64,000 nucleotides of DNA from Clostridium cellulovorans 743B. GTDB lineage: Bacteria > Bacillota > Clostridia > Clostridiales > Clostridiaceae. This document shows positions 52,152 to 60,718 of this stretch, one piece after another. The stretch is from assembly GCF_000145275.1 (NCBI RefSeq), contig NC_014393.1, forward strand, positions 2,170,001 through 2,234,000. The letters run 5' to 3'. The notes under the pieces were generated by a model. That model was not told the DNA's origin, made no database searches, and saw only the letters and a program-made list of their open reading frames with translations. The position numbers were made by a program, and so were the translations under genes. Every line of letters starts with the position of its first letter. Position 1 is the stretch's first letter.

Positions 52152-53384
52152 ATGAAGAAACCAGAACTTTTAGCACCAGCTGGTAATTTAGATAAACTTA
52201 AAGCTGCTATAAACTTTGGAGCAGATGCAGTGTATTTAGGTGGAACTAGATTAAACTTAAGAGCTTTTGCTGATAATTTTACTACAGAAGAGTTAATTGA
52301 AGGTATTGAATTTGCTCATTCAAGAGGTAAAAAGCTTTATGTAACATTAAATGTAATTCCACATAATGAAGATTTGGTTGGAATTGAAGATTATTTAAAA
52401 GAATTATATGAATTAGGTGTAGATGCTATAATAGCAGCGGACCCAGGAATTATAATGATTGCTCAAGAAACTGTTCCAGGTTTGGAAATTCATTTAAGCA
52501 CTCAAGCAAATAGTGTAAATCATAAGTCAGGAGTTTTCTGGCATAAAGCTGGTGTAAAGAGAATTGTTATAGCAAGAGAAATGAGTCTTAAGGATATAAA
52601 AGAACTTAGAGAAACCTTACCTGAAACTTGTGAGATTGAAGCCTTTATTCATGGCTCAATGTGCATGTCTTATTCAGGAAGATGCTTGTTATCAAATTAT
52701 TTAACAGGAAGAGATTCAAATAGAGGTACATGTGCACAACCATGCAGGTTCAAGTATCATTTAGTTGAAGAAAAAAGACCTGGGGAATATTTTCAGATAA
52801 CAGAAGATGAACACGGAACATACATTATGAACTCTAAAGATTTATGCATGATTGAACATATAGAGGAATTAATGGAATCAGGGATTGATTCCTTTAAAAT
52901 TGAAGGAAGAATGAAGAGTGCATACTATGTTGCTTCAGTGGTTAAAGCTTATAGAGAGGCAATAGATAGTTATCTTGAAGATCCTTCAAATTATAAATTT
53001 AATCCAAAATGGAATGAATATCTTTTAAAACCTAGTCATAGACCATATACAACTGGTTTTTATTTTGGTGATGATGAAGTAAAACAGCATTATGAAAGTG
53101 CTTCTTATATTAGGGAGTTCGATATTGTAGGTGTTGTTAGAGATTTTGATAAGGATACTAAAATTGCTACAATTGAACAGAAGAACAAAGTATACAATGG
53201 TGATGTTGTAGAAGTGCTAGTTCCAAAGGGGGAAAACTTTACCATTACTTTAGCTGATATGAGAAACAAAAAAGGAGAAAGTATCGAGAGTGCTCCTTCT
53301 GCACAAATGATTTTTACAATTAAATGTGACAAGGAACTTCAAAAGGATGATATGCTTATAAAAAGTAAGGGTGATAACAAATGA
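52152..53384 (+). CDS. trhP: tRNA hydroxylation protein TrhP (U32 peptidase family)
   Basis: A 410-residue U32-family protein required for prephenate-dependent hydroxylation of tRNA wobble uridine. The TIM-barrel part has PELLAPAGNLDKLKAA and GADAVYLGG. The cysteine cluster motif is CMSYSGRCLLSNYLTGRDSNRGTCAQPCR, where cysteines likely hold an Fe-S cluster. The C-terminal small domain starts near residue 320. It corresponds to B. subtilis YrrO; the YrrN partner (TrhP1) is not present. It lies one base after trmR and overlaps udk by four bases. Confidence 0.92.
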   Translation: MKKPELLAPAGNLDKLKAAINFGADAVYLGGTRLNLRAFADNFTTEELIEGIEFAHSRGKKLYVTLNVIPHNEDLVGIEDYLKELYELGVDAIIAADPGIIMIAQETVPGLEIHLSTQANSVNHKSGVFWHKAGVKRIVIAREMSLKDIKELRETLPETCEIEAFIHGSMCMSYSGRCLLSNYLTGRDSNRGTCAQPCRFKYHLVEEKRPGEYFQITEDEHGTYIMNSKDLCMIEHIEELMESGIDSFKIEGRMKSAYYVASVVKAYREAIDSYLEDPSNYKFNPKWNEYLLKPSHRPYTTGFYFGDDEVKQHYESASYIREFDIVGVVRDFDKDTKIATIEQKNKVYNGDVVEVLVPKGENFTITLADMRNKKGESIESAPSAQMIFTIKCDKELQKDDMLIKSKGDNK

Positions 53385-54004
53385 AGAGACCAGTTTTAAT
53401 TGGAATTACTGGTGGTACTGGTTCGGGGAAGAGTACTATTTCAAGAGAAATATGTAGTAAATTTCATGAAAATAATATAACTATGATTGAACAAGATTCT
53501 TATTATAAAGATCAAAGTTCTTTATCTTTTGAAGAAAGGATAAAGACTAATTACGATCATCCAGATGCTTTTGATACAGAATTATTCGTAGAGCATTTAA
53601 AGGATCTTATTCAAGGAAAAAGTATAGAAAAACCTCAATACGATTTTGAAAAACATAATAGAAAGCTAGAGACTGTCTTAGTTGAGCCAAAACAAATTAT
53701 TATTGTTGAAGGGATTTTAGTGCTTCAAGAGAAAGCTGTTAGAGATCTTTTAGATATAAAAATATTTGTAGATACGGATTCAGATGTTAGAATAATAAGA
53801 AGACTAGTGAGAGACATAAATGAAAGAGGAAGAACATTAGATTCTGTCATAAATCAATATCTTAATTATGTAAGACCAATGCATCTGCAGTTTACAGAAC
53901 CTTCCAAAAGATATGCAGACATAATAATTCCTGAAGGTGGTCAAAATCTTGTTGCCATAGAGTTATTAGTTGCAAATATAGAGCGTATAATTAATAGTAT
54001 ATAA
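53381..54004 (+). CDS. udk: Uridine kinase
   Basis: Salvage enzyme phosphorylating uridine and cytidine. The 207-residue protein has the P-loop GITGGTGSGKST near residue 10, the EQDSYYKDQS and NYDHPDAFD substrate motifs, and RLVRDINERGRT as lid. The ATG overlaps the trhP stop as ATGA. It ends the conserved block; in B. subtilis greA follows, but here a terminator and sigK follow. Confidence 0.96.
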   Translation: MKRPVLIGITGGTGSGKSTISREICSKFHENNITMIEQDSYYKDQSSLSFEERIKTNYDHPDAFDTELFVEHLKDLIQGKSIEKPQYDFEKHNRKLETVLVEPKQIIIVEGILVLQEKAVRDLLDIKIFVDTDSDVRIIRRLVRDINERGRTLDSVINQYLNYVRPMHLQFTEPSKRYADIIIPEGGQNLVAIELLVANIERIINSI

Positions 54005-54011
54005 TATATAT

Positions 54012-54060
54012 AAAGCGTTTGTGAAATTAACTTAAGTTTAATTCACAGATGCTTTTATAT
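54012..54060 (+). terminator. Terminator of the mltG-udk block
   Basis: AAAGC-TGTGAA-TTAA stem with its complement ending in TGCTTTTATATTT. Confidence 0.7.
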
Positions 54061-54123
54061 TTGAAGCAAGTTTTAGGTTGATTTTGCATATTATAACTAT
54101 AAGCACTTTTAGGAGGATTGACA

Positions 54124-54825
54124 TTGTTAACCTTCAGTTTAATGAACTTGATAGTAAATATGACCATGTTATCTGGCTATATTAGTAATGGGAATTCATT
54201 CCCTAAGCCTCTAGAAGAAGAAGAGGAGAAATATCATTTACAAAAGCTAAAGGAAGGTGACTTGCTATCTAAAAGTATTTTAGTTGAAAGGAATCTAAGA
54301 TTAGTTGCACATATTGTGAAAAAATATTCAGGTGTAGGGAAAGATTCAGATGAATTAATATCAATAGGAACTGTTGGCTTAATTAAGGCTATAGACTCCT
54401 TTAATGTTGATAAAGGAACAAGACTTGCGACCTATGCAGCAAGATGTATAGAAAATGAACTCTTGATGCTTATAAGAAATAGCAAGAAAACAAAAGGAGA
54501 AGTATATTTGCAAGATCCTATAGGTGTTGATAAAGAAGGTAATGAAATTTCGTTAATGGACGTGCTTAGCAGCGAAGAAGATTCAGTTATTGAAATTGTT
54601 GAGAATAATATGCAGATAGCTAAACTATATGAAGAGATAGAAAAATGTCTAAAAGGACGAGAAAAAACAATAATCCAAATGAGATATGGACTTATCAATG
54701 GAAAGCCAAAGACACAAAGAGAAATAGCACTGCTTTTAGGAATTTCTAGGTCTTACGTTTCTAGAATAGAAAAAAGAGCTCTAAAAAAATTATACAAGTA
54801 TTTATCAGTAAATGTTAATGGTTAA
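54124..54825 (+). CDS. sigK: Sporulation sigma factor SigK (pro-sigma-K)
   Basis: Late mother-cell sigma factor directing coat and cortex genes. The 233-residue product starts at TTG 54124 with AGGAGG 7 bases upstream; TTG 54118 is too near that site. The hydrophobic N-terminal segment (about residues 1-20) is the pro-sequence removed by SpoIVFB. Region 2 shows LVERNLRLVAHIVKKY and ISIGTVGLIKAIDSF; region 4 has TQREIALLLGISRSYVSRIEKRAL. The gene is uninterrupted, with no skin-type element, unlike B. subtilis and some clostridia. Confidence 0.93.
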   Translation: MLTFSLMNLIVNMTMLSGYISNGNSFPKPLEEEEEKYHLQKLKEGDLLSKSILVERNLRLVAHIVKKYSGVGKDSDELISIGTVGLIKAIDSFNVDKGTRLATYAARCIENELLMLIRNSKKTKGEVYLQDPIGVDKEGNEISLMDVLSSEEDSVIEIVENNMQIAKLYEEIEKCLKGREKTIIQMRYGLINGKPKTQREIALLLGISRSYVSRIEKRALKKLYKYLSVNVNG

Positions 54826-54872
54826 AAAGCATCCTATTTAAGAATTTTTTCTTAAATAGGATGCTTTTTTAA
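54824..54872 (+). terminator. Terminator of sigK
   Basis: Twenty-base stem AAAAAGCATCC...GGATGCTTTTTT beginning at the stop codon. Confidence 0.88.
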
Positions 54873-54978
54873 GAAAAAAGTTTATTATATTATAAATTCC
54901 CCTTGATTTAAGATAGATATATATATTATTATTATTAATATATAATAATAGATAAAATGTGACGGGGGATAAATACGC

Positions 54979-56034
54979 ATGGACTTAAATGAAATGCTAA
55001 ATAAAGTAGCGGAAAAAAGAGCATCGGATTTACACTTGACTGTTGGTGTACCACCAATGATAAGGGTAAATGGGGAATTGACTCCACTTGGTTCTGATAT
55101 TCTTAAACCAGATGATACAAAAGCTTTTACTAAGCAAATATTAGGCGATGAAAGTTATGAGAAATATATAGAGAATGGGGAAATTGATATTTCATATTCT
55201 ATGAGTGGTACTGGTAGATATAGAGTAAATATATATAAACAAAGAGGTAGTGATGCTCTAGCTTTAAGATCAGTAGGGCTTGCTATTCCATCTCTTAAAT
55301 CTTTAGAAATGCCATCTATACTAACGGAACTTTCAAATAAAAAGAGAGGTCTTGTATTAATTACTGGGCCAACTGGTAGTGGTAAAACCACTACGTTAGC
55401 TGCGATGATTAATGAAATAAATGCTTCAAGAGCTCAGCATATTATAACTCTTGAAGATCCAATTGAATATATGCATAAACATAATAAATGTATTGTTAAT
55501 CAAAGAGAAATAGGAAAAGACAGCAAGAGTTATGCAGATGCACTTAGAGCTGTTTTAAGAGAAGACCCGGACGTAATATTGATTGGAGAAATGAGAGATC
55601 TAGAAACCATTTCAATTGCTATTACAGCAGCTGAAACAGGACATTTAGTATTATCTACTCTTCATACAATTGGAGCAGCAAAAACAATAGATAGAATAAT
55701 TGATGTATTTCCTCCACACCAGCAACAGCAAGTTAGAGTTCAGCTTTCAGCAGTACTACAAGGAGTAGTATCACAACAATTGGTTCCAACAGTTGATGGA
55801 AATGGTAGAGTAGCAGCGTTAGAAACTATGATTGTTACTCCTGGAATACAGAACCTAATTAGAGAAGGAAGATCACATCAAATTCAATCTTCTGTACAAA
55901 CAGGAAGTAAATATGGAATGAAGACTATGGATATGTCTATTGTAGAATTATACAAGAAGAAAATCATTTCGTATGAAACAGCCATGTTATTTGCAGTAGA
56001 AAAGGATATGGTTGAGAGAATGATTACATTATAA
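54979..56034 (+). CDS. pilT: Twitching motility ATPase PilT
   Basis: Secretion-type ATPase that retracts type IV pili. The 351-residue protein has an N-terminal PAS-like domain (SDLHLTVGVPPMIRVNGEL), Walker A ITGPTGSGKTT, the Asp box ITLEDPIEYMH, Walker B VILIGEMRD and the His box LSTLHTIGAAKTIDRIID. The retraction signature near the C-terminus is AIREGR-like (NLIREGRSHQIQS). Unlinked to other pilus genes here; in many clostridia pilT is likewise alone. GGGGGAT precedes the ATG. Confidence 0.94.
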   Translation: MDLNEMLNKVAEKRASDLHLTVGVPPMIRVNGELTPLGSDILKPDDTKAFTKQILGDESYEKYIENGEIDISYSMSGTGRYRVNIYKQRGSDALALRSVGLAIPSLKSLEMPSILTELSNKKRGLVLITGPTGSGKTTTLAAMINEINASRAQHIITLEDPIEYMHKHNKCIVNQREIGKDSKSYADALRAVLREDPDVILIGEMRDLETISIAITAAETGHLVLSTLHTIGAAKTIDRIIDVFPPHQQQQVRVQLSAVLQGVVSQQLVPTVDGNGRVAALETMIVTPGIQNLIREGRSHQIQSSVQTGSKYGMKTMDMSIVELYKKKIISYETAMLFAVEKDMVERMITL

Positions 56035-56062
56035 AAAAAGAGCCTTAGGCTCTTTTTTTAAA
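56035..56062. terminator. Bidirectional terminator between pilT and the 41-codon ORF
   Basis: AAAAAAAGAGCC-TTA-GGCTCTTTTTTT, immediately after the pilT stop; the minus-strand ORF ends inside it. Confidence 0.88.
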
Positions 56063-56183
56063 ATGAAAAATAATCTATGATTTTTGGACAATTAGATGGA
56101 AAACTACCTAAAATCTTTTTAGTCGTTGTTTCGTCCTTTATAATATTCTTACTGGTTTTAACAGATGAAGAATTAGTATTCAT
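56058..56183 (-). CDS. 41-residue peptide gene with sequestered ribosome site
   Basis: Short minus-strand gene starting at ATG 56183 with AGGAGG (56192-56197 on the plus strand) 8 bases upstream. The peptide is polar, rich in serine, threonine and lysine, with a single cysteine in FPSNCPKIIDYF near its C-terminus and no hydrophobic segment. I recognise no family. Support comes from the perfect ribosome site, a promoter with 17-base spacing about 145 bases upstream, a shared terminator at its end and a leader with two copies of an anti-ribosome-site arm. It could be a signalling or regulatory peptide; that is a guess. Confidence 0.6.
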   Translation of the reverse strand: MNTNSSSVKTSKNIIKDETTTKKILGSFPSNCPKIIDYFSF

Positions 56184-56193
56184 ACGTATTTCC

Positions 56194-56254
56194 TCCTATT
56201 TGTATAAATTTATATGCTTTAGAAATAATACAAATAGGAACTTTACAAATAGGA
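56194..56254 (-). promoter_or_regulatory. Leader with duplicated anti-ribosome-site arms
   Basis: On the plus strand TCCTATTTGTAT (56194-56205) overlaps the complement of the ribosome site and is perfectly complementary to ATACAAATAGGA (56228-56239) over 12 bases. It also matches a second copy, TACAAATAGGA (56244-56254), over 11. Either copy could fold onto the ribosome site of the 41-codon ORF. Confidence 0.65.
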
Positions 56255-56333
56255 TTTATAATAAAAAACCTGGGAAAACATGATTATTACAACCTTTCAT
56301 AAAATTCTCTTGCAATGTTGTTTTTCCTATTTC

Positions 56334-56362
56334 ATTATATCATTAATCAAAAATTCAATCAA
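56334..56362 (-). promoter_or_regulatory. Promoter of the 41-codon ORF
   Basis: On the minus strand TTGATT (56357-56362), a 17-base spacer and TATAAT (56334-56339). Confidence 0.65.
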
Positions 56363-56555
56363 TTTTAAAAAAAACGTATAAAACAGCTAAAAAATCAGTT
56401 AAATCTATTTTATTTCAAAGGAATATATGTTATATGTAGTTTTACTCATAAATCCTGTATTTTTATTCACTATTCATATATTTGAGAGAAAATGAGGTTG
56501 TTGTAAAAGAAGATATTTACTTGGAAATAAAAAAATAATTATTTGACTCAATGAT

Positions 56556-56582
56556 AAATACTATAATTTTGTTATAGTATTT
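56556..56582. promoter_or_regulatory. Candidate operator upstream of the glycosyltransferase gene
   Basis: Eleven-base perfect inverted repeat AAATACTATAA / TTATAGTATTT with a 5-base centre. It lies before a TAAAAT -10-like element and about 50 bases ahead of the start codon. Confidence 0.5.
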
Positions 56583-56629
56583 CTGATTACTTTGTGCTAA
56601 AATAGTTCTTGGATTAGGGGGGATAATCA

Positions 56630-57892
56630 GTGCAATTAATTACTGATATTTTATTAAGCATAGGATATTTCTCGTCAAAAGTAGTGTTTATAATTTCATT
56701 ATACTATGTTGTAATGTCGATTTTTGGATTATATAAAGGCAAAAAGAAGGCAGATTCAGTGCCTACTAAAAGATTTGCATTAATAATCGCTGCACATAAT
56801 GAAGAAATGGTTATAAAATATAGCATAGATAGTTTGAAAAAGTTAGATTATCCGGAAGAGCTATATGATATATTTTTAATCGCTGATAACTGTGATGATA
56901 AAACTGCTGAAATTGGTGAAAAATCAGGTGCGTTAGTTTTTGAAAGAAAAAGCATCGATAAAAGAGGAAAAGGATATGCTCTTGAATGGATGTTTGCAAA
57001 GTTATTTAAAATGGAAAAACAATATGATGCTGTTGCAATTTTTGATGCTGATAATTTAGTTTCAAGGAATTTCTTAAAGGAAATGAATAATAAACTTTGT
57101 GAAGGATATTCTGCTGTTCAGGGATATCTTGATAGTAAAAATCCTAACGATTCATGGATTACAGGTGGTTATTCTATAGGATTTTGGCAAGCAAACAGAA
57201 TGATGCAACTAGCTAAATCGAATTTGAACTTTTCAAATCAGATTGGTGGTACTGGATTCTGTATAACTGTTGATACTCTTAAAAAGTTTGGATGGGGTGC
57301 TACTTGTTTAACAGAAGATTTAGAGTTTACATGTAAGCTCATCTTAAATGGTGAGAAGGTTGGTTGGGCTCATGATGCGCTTATTTATGATGAAAAACCA
57401 ATAACATTAAAGCAATCTTGGAATCAAAGAAAACGATGGATGCAAGGATATGCAGATGTCGCAAGCAGATATTTCTTTGAGTTAGTTAAAAAGGGAATCA
57501 AGAAAAGAAGTTGGACGATGCTTGATTGTGCATTATATAGCATTCAGCCATACTTCACTATACTTATAGGAATATCTACTCTATTCATTTTTAGGAATTA
57601 CATAAATGCTTTCATTTTTGATAACCTAAATAAGGTGTTTGATATTTCAAGTGTTCCGAGTATGATTTTTACAATTGCTTCTTTAATAGTAGCTATACTT
57701 TATACACCTTTTGTACTATGGCTTGATAAAAAACTTACCTTAAAGACTATGTTATGGTATGTGCTTTACCCAATATACACTTTAACTTGGGTACCTATCT
57801 CTATTCAAGGGATTATAGACAGGAATAAAAAGGAATGGTCTCATACTTCACATACTCGAAGTGTAGAGATTTCAGAGTTAGAAAAAATATAA
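56630..57892 (+). CDS. Membrane-bound family 2 glycosyltransferase
   Basis: Processive-type GT2 enzyme of 420 residues. One transmembrane segment lies near residues 10-33 and three more from about 305 to 395. The catalytic domain between has ALIIAAHNEEMVI, the nucleotide-binding DADN (about 143), the acceptor-side TEDLEFTCKL and QRKRWMQG, the QxxRW motif of synthases. This set suggests polymerisation and export of a glycan, similar to BcsA or IcaA relatives, but no partner genes adjoin. The start is GTG 56630 behind AGGGGGG. Substrate unknown. Confidence 0.88.
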   Translation: MQLITDILLSIGYFSSKVVFIISLYYVVMSIFGLYKGKKKADSVPTKRFALIIAAHNEEMVIKYSIDSLKKLDYPEELYDIFLIADNCDDKTAEIGEKSGALVFERKSIDKRGKGYALEWMFAKLFKMEKQYDAVAIFDADNLVSRNFLKEMNNKLCEGYSAVQGYLDSKNPNDSWITGGYSIGFWQANRMMQLAKSNLNFSNQIGGTGFCITVDTLKKFGWGATCLTEDLEFTCKLILNGEKVGWAHDALIYDEKPITLKQSWNQRKRWMQGYADVASRYFFELVKKGIKKRSWTMLDCALYSIQPYFTILIGISTLFIFRNYINAFIFDNLNKVFDISSVPSMIFTIASLIVAILYTPFVLWLDKKLTLKTMLWYVLYPIYTLTWVPISIQGIIDRNKKEWSHTSHTRSVEISELEKI

Positions 57893-57920
57893 AGGGTGGG
57901 ATTCCACCCTTTTGTTTTTT
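57891..57920 (+). terminator. Terminator of the glycosyltransferase gene
   Basis: AAAGGGTGG-GATT-CCACCCTTT followed by TGTTTTTTT. Confidence 0.85.
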
Positions 57921-58054
57921 TATGAACAAATATTAATATATTTAAAAAAAAGATTAACAATATTTTTATAAAATGACTTAAAAAAAAGAGGAATATTGAT
58001 GAGCATGTTGAATAAATAGCAATGTGGGTTCTCTTATTAAGGAGGTTAACTTTA

Positions 58055-59302
58055 ATGAGTGATTATATTGTGGGGTTAGATATTGGATCATCTAAGGTAT
58101 GTATGGCTGTTGGAAGAACGCAGGTTAATGGCGAAATTCAGATAATAGGTCTTACCTCAGTTCAATGCGAAGGTATCAAGAAGGCTGTGGTGGTGGATAT
58201 AGATAAAACTTCACAAGCTATTCTAGAATGCAAAAAACAAATAGAAAAGATTGTGGATATAGATATTAAGGAAGTTTTTTTATCTTTACCTAGCTCAATT
58301 TGTCAGTTAGTTTGGAATAAAGGGATTGTTGTTATATCTTCTGACGATAAAGAAGTCAAAGAAAGTGACATTGAAAGAGTATTAGAGTCAGCTAAAATGA
58401 TCACAGTTCCTAATAATATGAAGATAATAGGTGTTGAACCTCTTCAGTATATAATCGATGGATACGAAAATATTAAGGAACCAATAGGAATGAGCGGTAA
58501 TCGCTTGGAATTAGATTCTTTTGTAATCTTAGCAGAAGATACTGTTATAAATAATCTGTTTAAGAGCATAACAAAAGCAGGTATTATTATAAAATCCAAT
58601 GTTTTTCAACCTACAGCTTTATCAAAAACTGTGCTCAAGAAGGGTGAGTTAGAAATTGGTGCAGTAATTGTTGATGTAGGTTCTGAGACAACTGATATTT
58701 CCATCTTTAAGGATGGAAAGCTGCTATTTAATGAATCGTTGACTGTTGGTGGGAATACAATAACTAGCGATATATCTTTATGTTTAAAGCTTATGATTAA
58801 TGAAGCCGAAAAGTTAAAGATAATGCATGGAGATTTATCTATGCAAGAAGTGAATAACAAAATTAAGATATCTGGAGCCTATAATAACGAAGTGGAAATT
58901 GAACAATCATTATTAAATGAGATAATTTATGCAAGGGTAGAAGAGATTCTATTAATGATTAAAGAATCTATAATAAATAGTGGTTATTATGATGAATTGT
59001 CTGGTATAGTAATTGTAGGTGGAGGCCTTGGAGCTTTCAAAGGAAGTCTTGAACTTACGAGAAAGATATTAAATAAGCCATGTAGAATTGAAAATGGTAA
59101 GTTTATAGGTGTATCAAATCCTATATATGTTGGTGCTATCTCTGTCGTTAATGATGTTTATGAATATTATAGTCAACAGTTTAAAGAAATTGCTTGTGAC
59201 GACGATAAAATAGATGAGACGATTAATGAGGAAATAGAAGATTCAGATAAAATGACAGGAATTATTTCTAAGTTTAAACGATTTATAGAAGAATTTTTTT
59301 AG
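58055..59302 (+). CDS. ftsA: Cell division protein FtsA
   Basis: Actin-like ATPase that anchors FtsZ to the membrane at the septum. The start is ATG 58055 (MSDYIVGLDIGSSKV) nine bases after AAGGAGG; the frame open from 58022 is not needed. The phosphate loops are GLDIGSSKVCMAVG and VIVDVGSETTDISIF, and the adenosine loop is IVIVGGGLGAFKG. The end, FKRFIEEFF, is a short amphipathic helix as needed for membrane binding. At 415 residues it is normal. It forms an operon with ftsZ 27 bases further on. Confidence 0.93.
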   Translation: MSDYIVGLDIGSSKVCMAVGRTQVNGEIQIIGLTSVQCEGIKKAVVVDIDKTSQAILECKKQIEKIVDIDIKEVFLSLPSSICQLVWNKGIVVISSDDKEVKESDIERVLESAKMITVPNNMKIIGVEPLQYIIDGYENIKEPIGMSGNRLELDSFVILAEDTVINNLFKSITKAGIIIKSNVFQPTALSKTVLKKGELEIGAVIVDVGSETTDISIFKDGKLLFNESLTVGGNTITSDISLCLKLMINEAEKLKIMHGDLSMQEVNNKIKISGAYNNEVEIEQSLLNEIIYARVEEILLMIKESIINSGYYDELSGIVIVGGGLGAFKGSLELTRKILNKPCRIENGKFIGVSNPIYVGAISVVNDVYEYYSQQFKEIACDDDKIDETINEEIEDSDKMTGIISKFKRFIEEFF

Positions 59303-59329
59303 AAACTTGAATTATAGGAGGTTGTCGTT

Positions 59330-60430
59330 GTGTTAGATTTTGATGTGGACTCTCAACAATTTGCCCAAATTAAGGTAATTGGTTGTGGTGGTGGTGGTAA
59401 TAACGCCGTTAATAGAATGATAGAAAGTGGACTTAAAAATGTTGAATTCATTGCTGTAAATACAGATAAGCAAGCATTGACATTATCTCATGCAGCGCAA
59501 AAAATTCAAATAGGTGATAAATTAACCAAAGGTCTTGGCGCTGGAGCAAACCCTGAAATTGGGATGAAGGCGGCAGAAGAAAGTCACGAAGAAATTGCAC
59601 AAGCACTTAAAGGAGCTGACATGGTTTTCATCACTGCGGGAATGGGTGGTGGAACAGGAACTGGTGCTGCACCAGTTGTTGCTGAGATAGCTAAGTCAAT
59701 GGGAATACTTACTGTTGGTGTAGTTACAAAACCATTCCCTTTTGAAGGTAGAAAAAGAATGGTTCATGCAGATATGGGAATAAAGAATCTAAAGGAAAAG
59801 GTTGATACTCTTGTAACAATTCCCAATGAAAGATTACTTACAATGGTTGATAAAAAGACAACTTTACTTGAATCTTTCAAATTTGCAGATGAAATTTTAA
59901 GGCAAGGTGTTCAAGGTATATCTGACCTTATAACTGTGCCAGGTCTTGTAAATCTAGATTTTGCTGATGTAAAGACTGTTATGTCAGATAAGGGTCTTGC
60001 TCATATGGGTGTTGGCAGAGGAAAAGGTGATAATAGAGCTGAGGATGCATCAAGAGAAGCTATTTCCTCACCACTTTTAGAAACAACTATAGCTGGAGCT
60101 ACAGGTGTCTTAATTAATGTAACTGGTGGAGCAGATTTAGGATTACTTGAAATAAGTGAAGCAGCTAATATTGTTCAAGAAGCAGCAGATCCAGATGCAA
60201 ATATAATTTTTGGTGCTGTAATAGATGAAAGCTTAAAGGATGAGGTAATAATTACAGTTATAGCTACTGGTTTTGAGAGCGATAAAATAGAAAAACCTAT
60301 TTTCAAACCAGCTCCTACTCCAGAAGTACCTCAAAGTGCTGTTGAGAATGAAGTAGCTACTACAACTACAACAGGCTATACATCTGATAATATAGAAATA
60401 CCTGCTTTTTTAAGAAGAAGAAAAATGTAA
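59330..60430 (+). CDS. ftsZ: Cell division protein FtsZ
   Basis: Tubulin-like GTPase forming the Z ring. The 366-residue protein starts at GTG 59330 behind AGGAGG. The glycine-rich GTP loop is GGGGNNAVNRM near residue 20, the tubulin signature is GGGTGTGAAP near 105-115 and the T7-loop synergy residues are in NLDFADVKTVM. The flexible linker ends in the conserved C-terminal peptide DNIEIPAFLRRRKM, which binds FtsA. Complete. Confidence 0.98.
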   Translation: MLDFDVDSQQFAQIKVIGCGGGGNNAVNRMIESGLKNVEFIAVNTDKQALTLSHAAQKIQIGDKLTKGLGAGANPEIGMKAAEESHEEIAQALKGADMVFITAGMGGGTGTGAAPVVAEIAKSMGILTVGVVTKPFPFEGRKRMVHADMGIKNLKEKVDTLVTIPNERLLTMVDKKTTLLESFKFADEILRQGVQGISDLITVPGLVNLDFADVKTVMSDKGLAHMGVGRGKGDNRAEDASREAISSPLLETTIAGATGVLINVTGGADLGLLEISEAANIVQEAADPDANIIFGAVIDESLKDEVIITVIATGFESDKIEKPIFKPAPTPEVPQSAVENEVATTTTTGYTSDNIEIPAFLRRRKM

Positions 60431-60436
60431 TTTAAT

Positions 60437-60483
60437 AAAAAAAGATGCTTTGTAGCTTTATGCTTTCAAAGCATCTTTTTTTA
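60437..60483 (+). terminator. Terminator of ftsA-ftsZ
   Basis: AAAAAAAGATGCTTTG with its perfect complement across a 14-base loop, T7 tail. Confidence 0.87.
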
Positions 60484-60663
60484 TTTAAAATTATAAAATA
60501 ATTCTTAACTTGAATTGTTGACTAATGGTTAAATATCATCAGACAGTAAAATTATTTTATATAGAGGTATATTATTTTAAGGTTTATCTATATAAATTCC
60601 TGTGTAAAAAATATAATTTTATAGAAAAATATAGGGCATTAAAAATTTTAAAATTAGTAGGAT

Positions 60664-60696
60664 ATGACATTTTTCTAAGTTATATGTATGTATAAT
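60664..60696 (+). promoter_or_regulatory. Candidate spoIIG promoter with long spacer
   Basis: ATGACA (60664-60669) and TATAAT (60691-60696) are 21 bases apart. In B. subtilis the spoIIG promoter has a similarly over-long spacer and depends on Spo0A. A perfect 0A box was not seen upstream. Confidence 0.5.
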
Positions 60697-60718
60697 AAAA
60701 CATAAAGGAGGGCTACGG

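Noticed and set aside
56077..56283. 68-codon plus-strand frame after pilT
   Set aside because: No ribosome site; it is antisense to a better-supported 41-codon minus-strand ORF and its leader.
58001..58019. Six-codon leader-like ORF before ftsA
   Set aside because: It has an AGAGGA-like site, but it is too short to distinguish from chance and has no attenuator structure after it.
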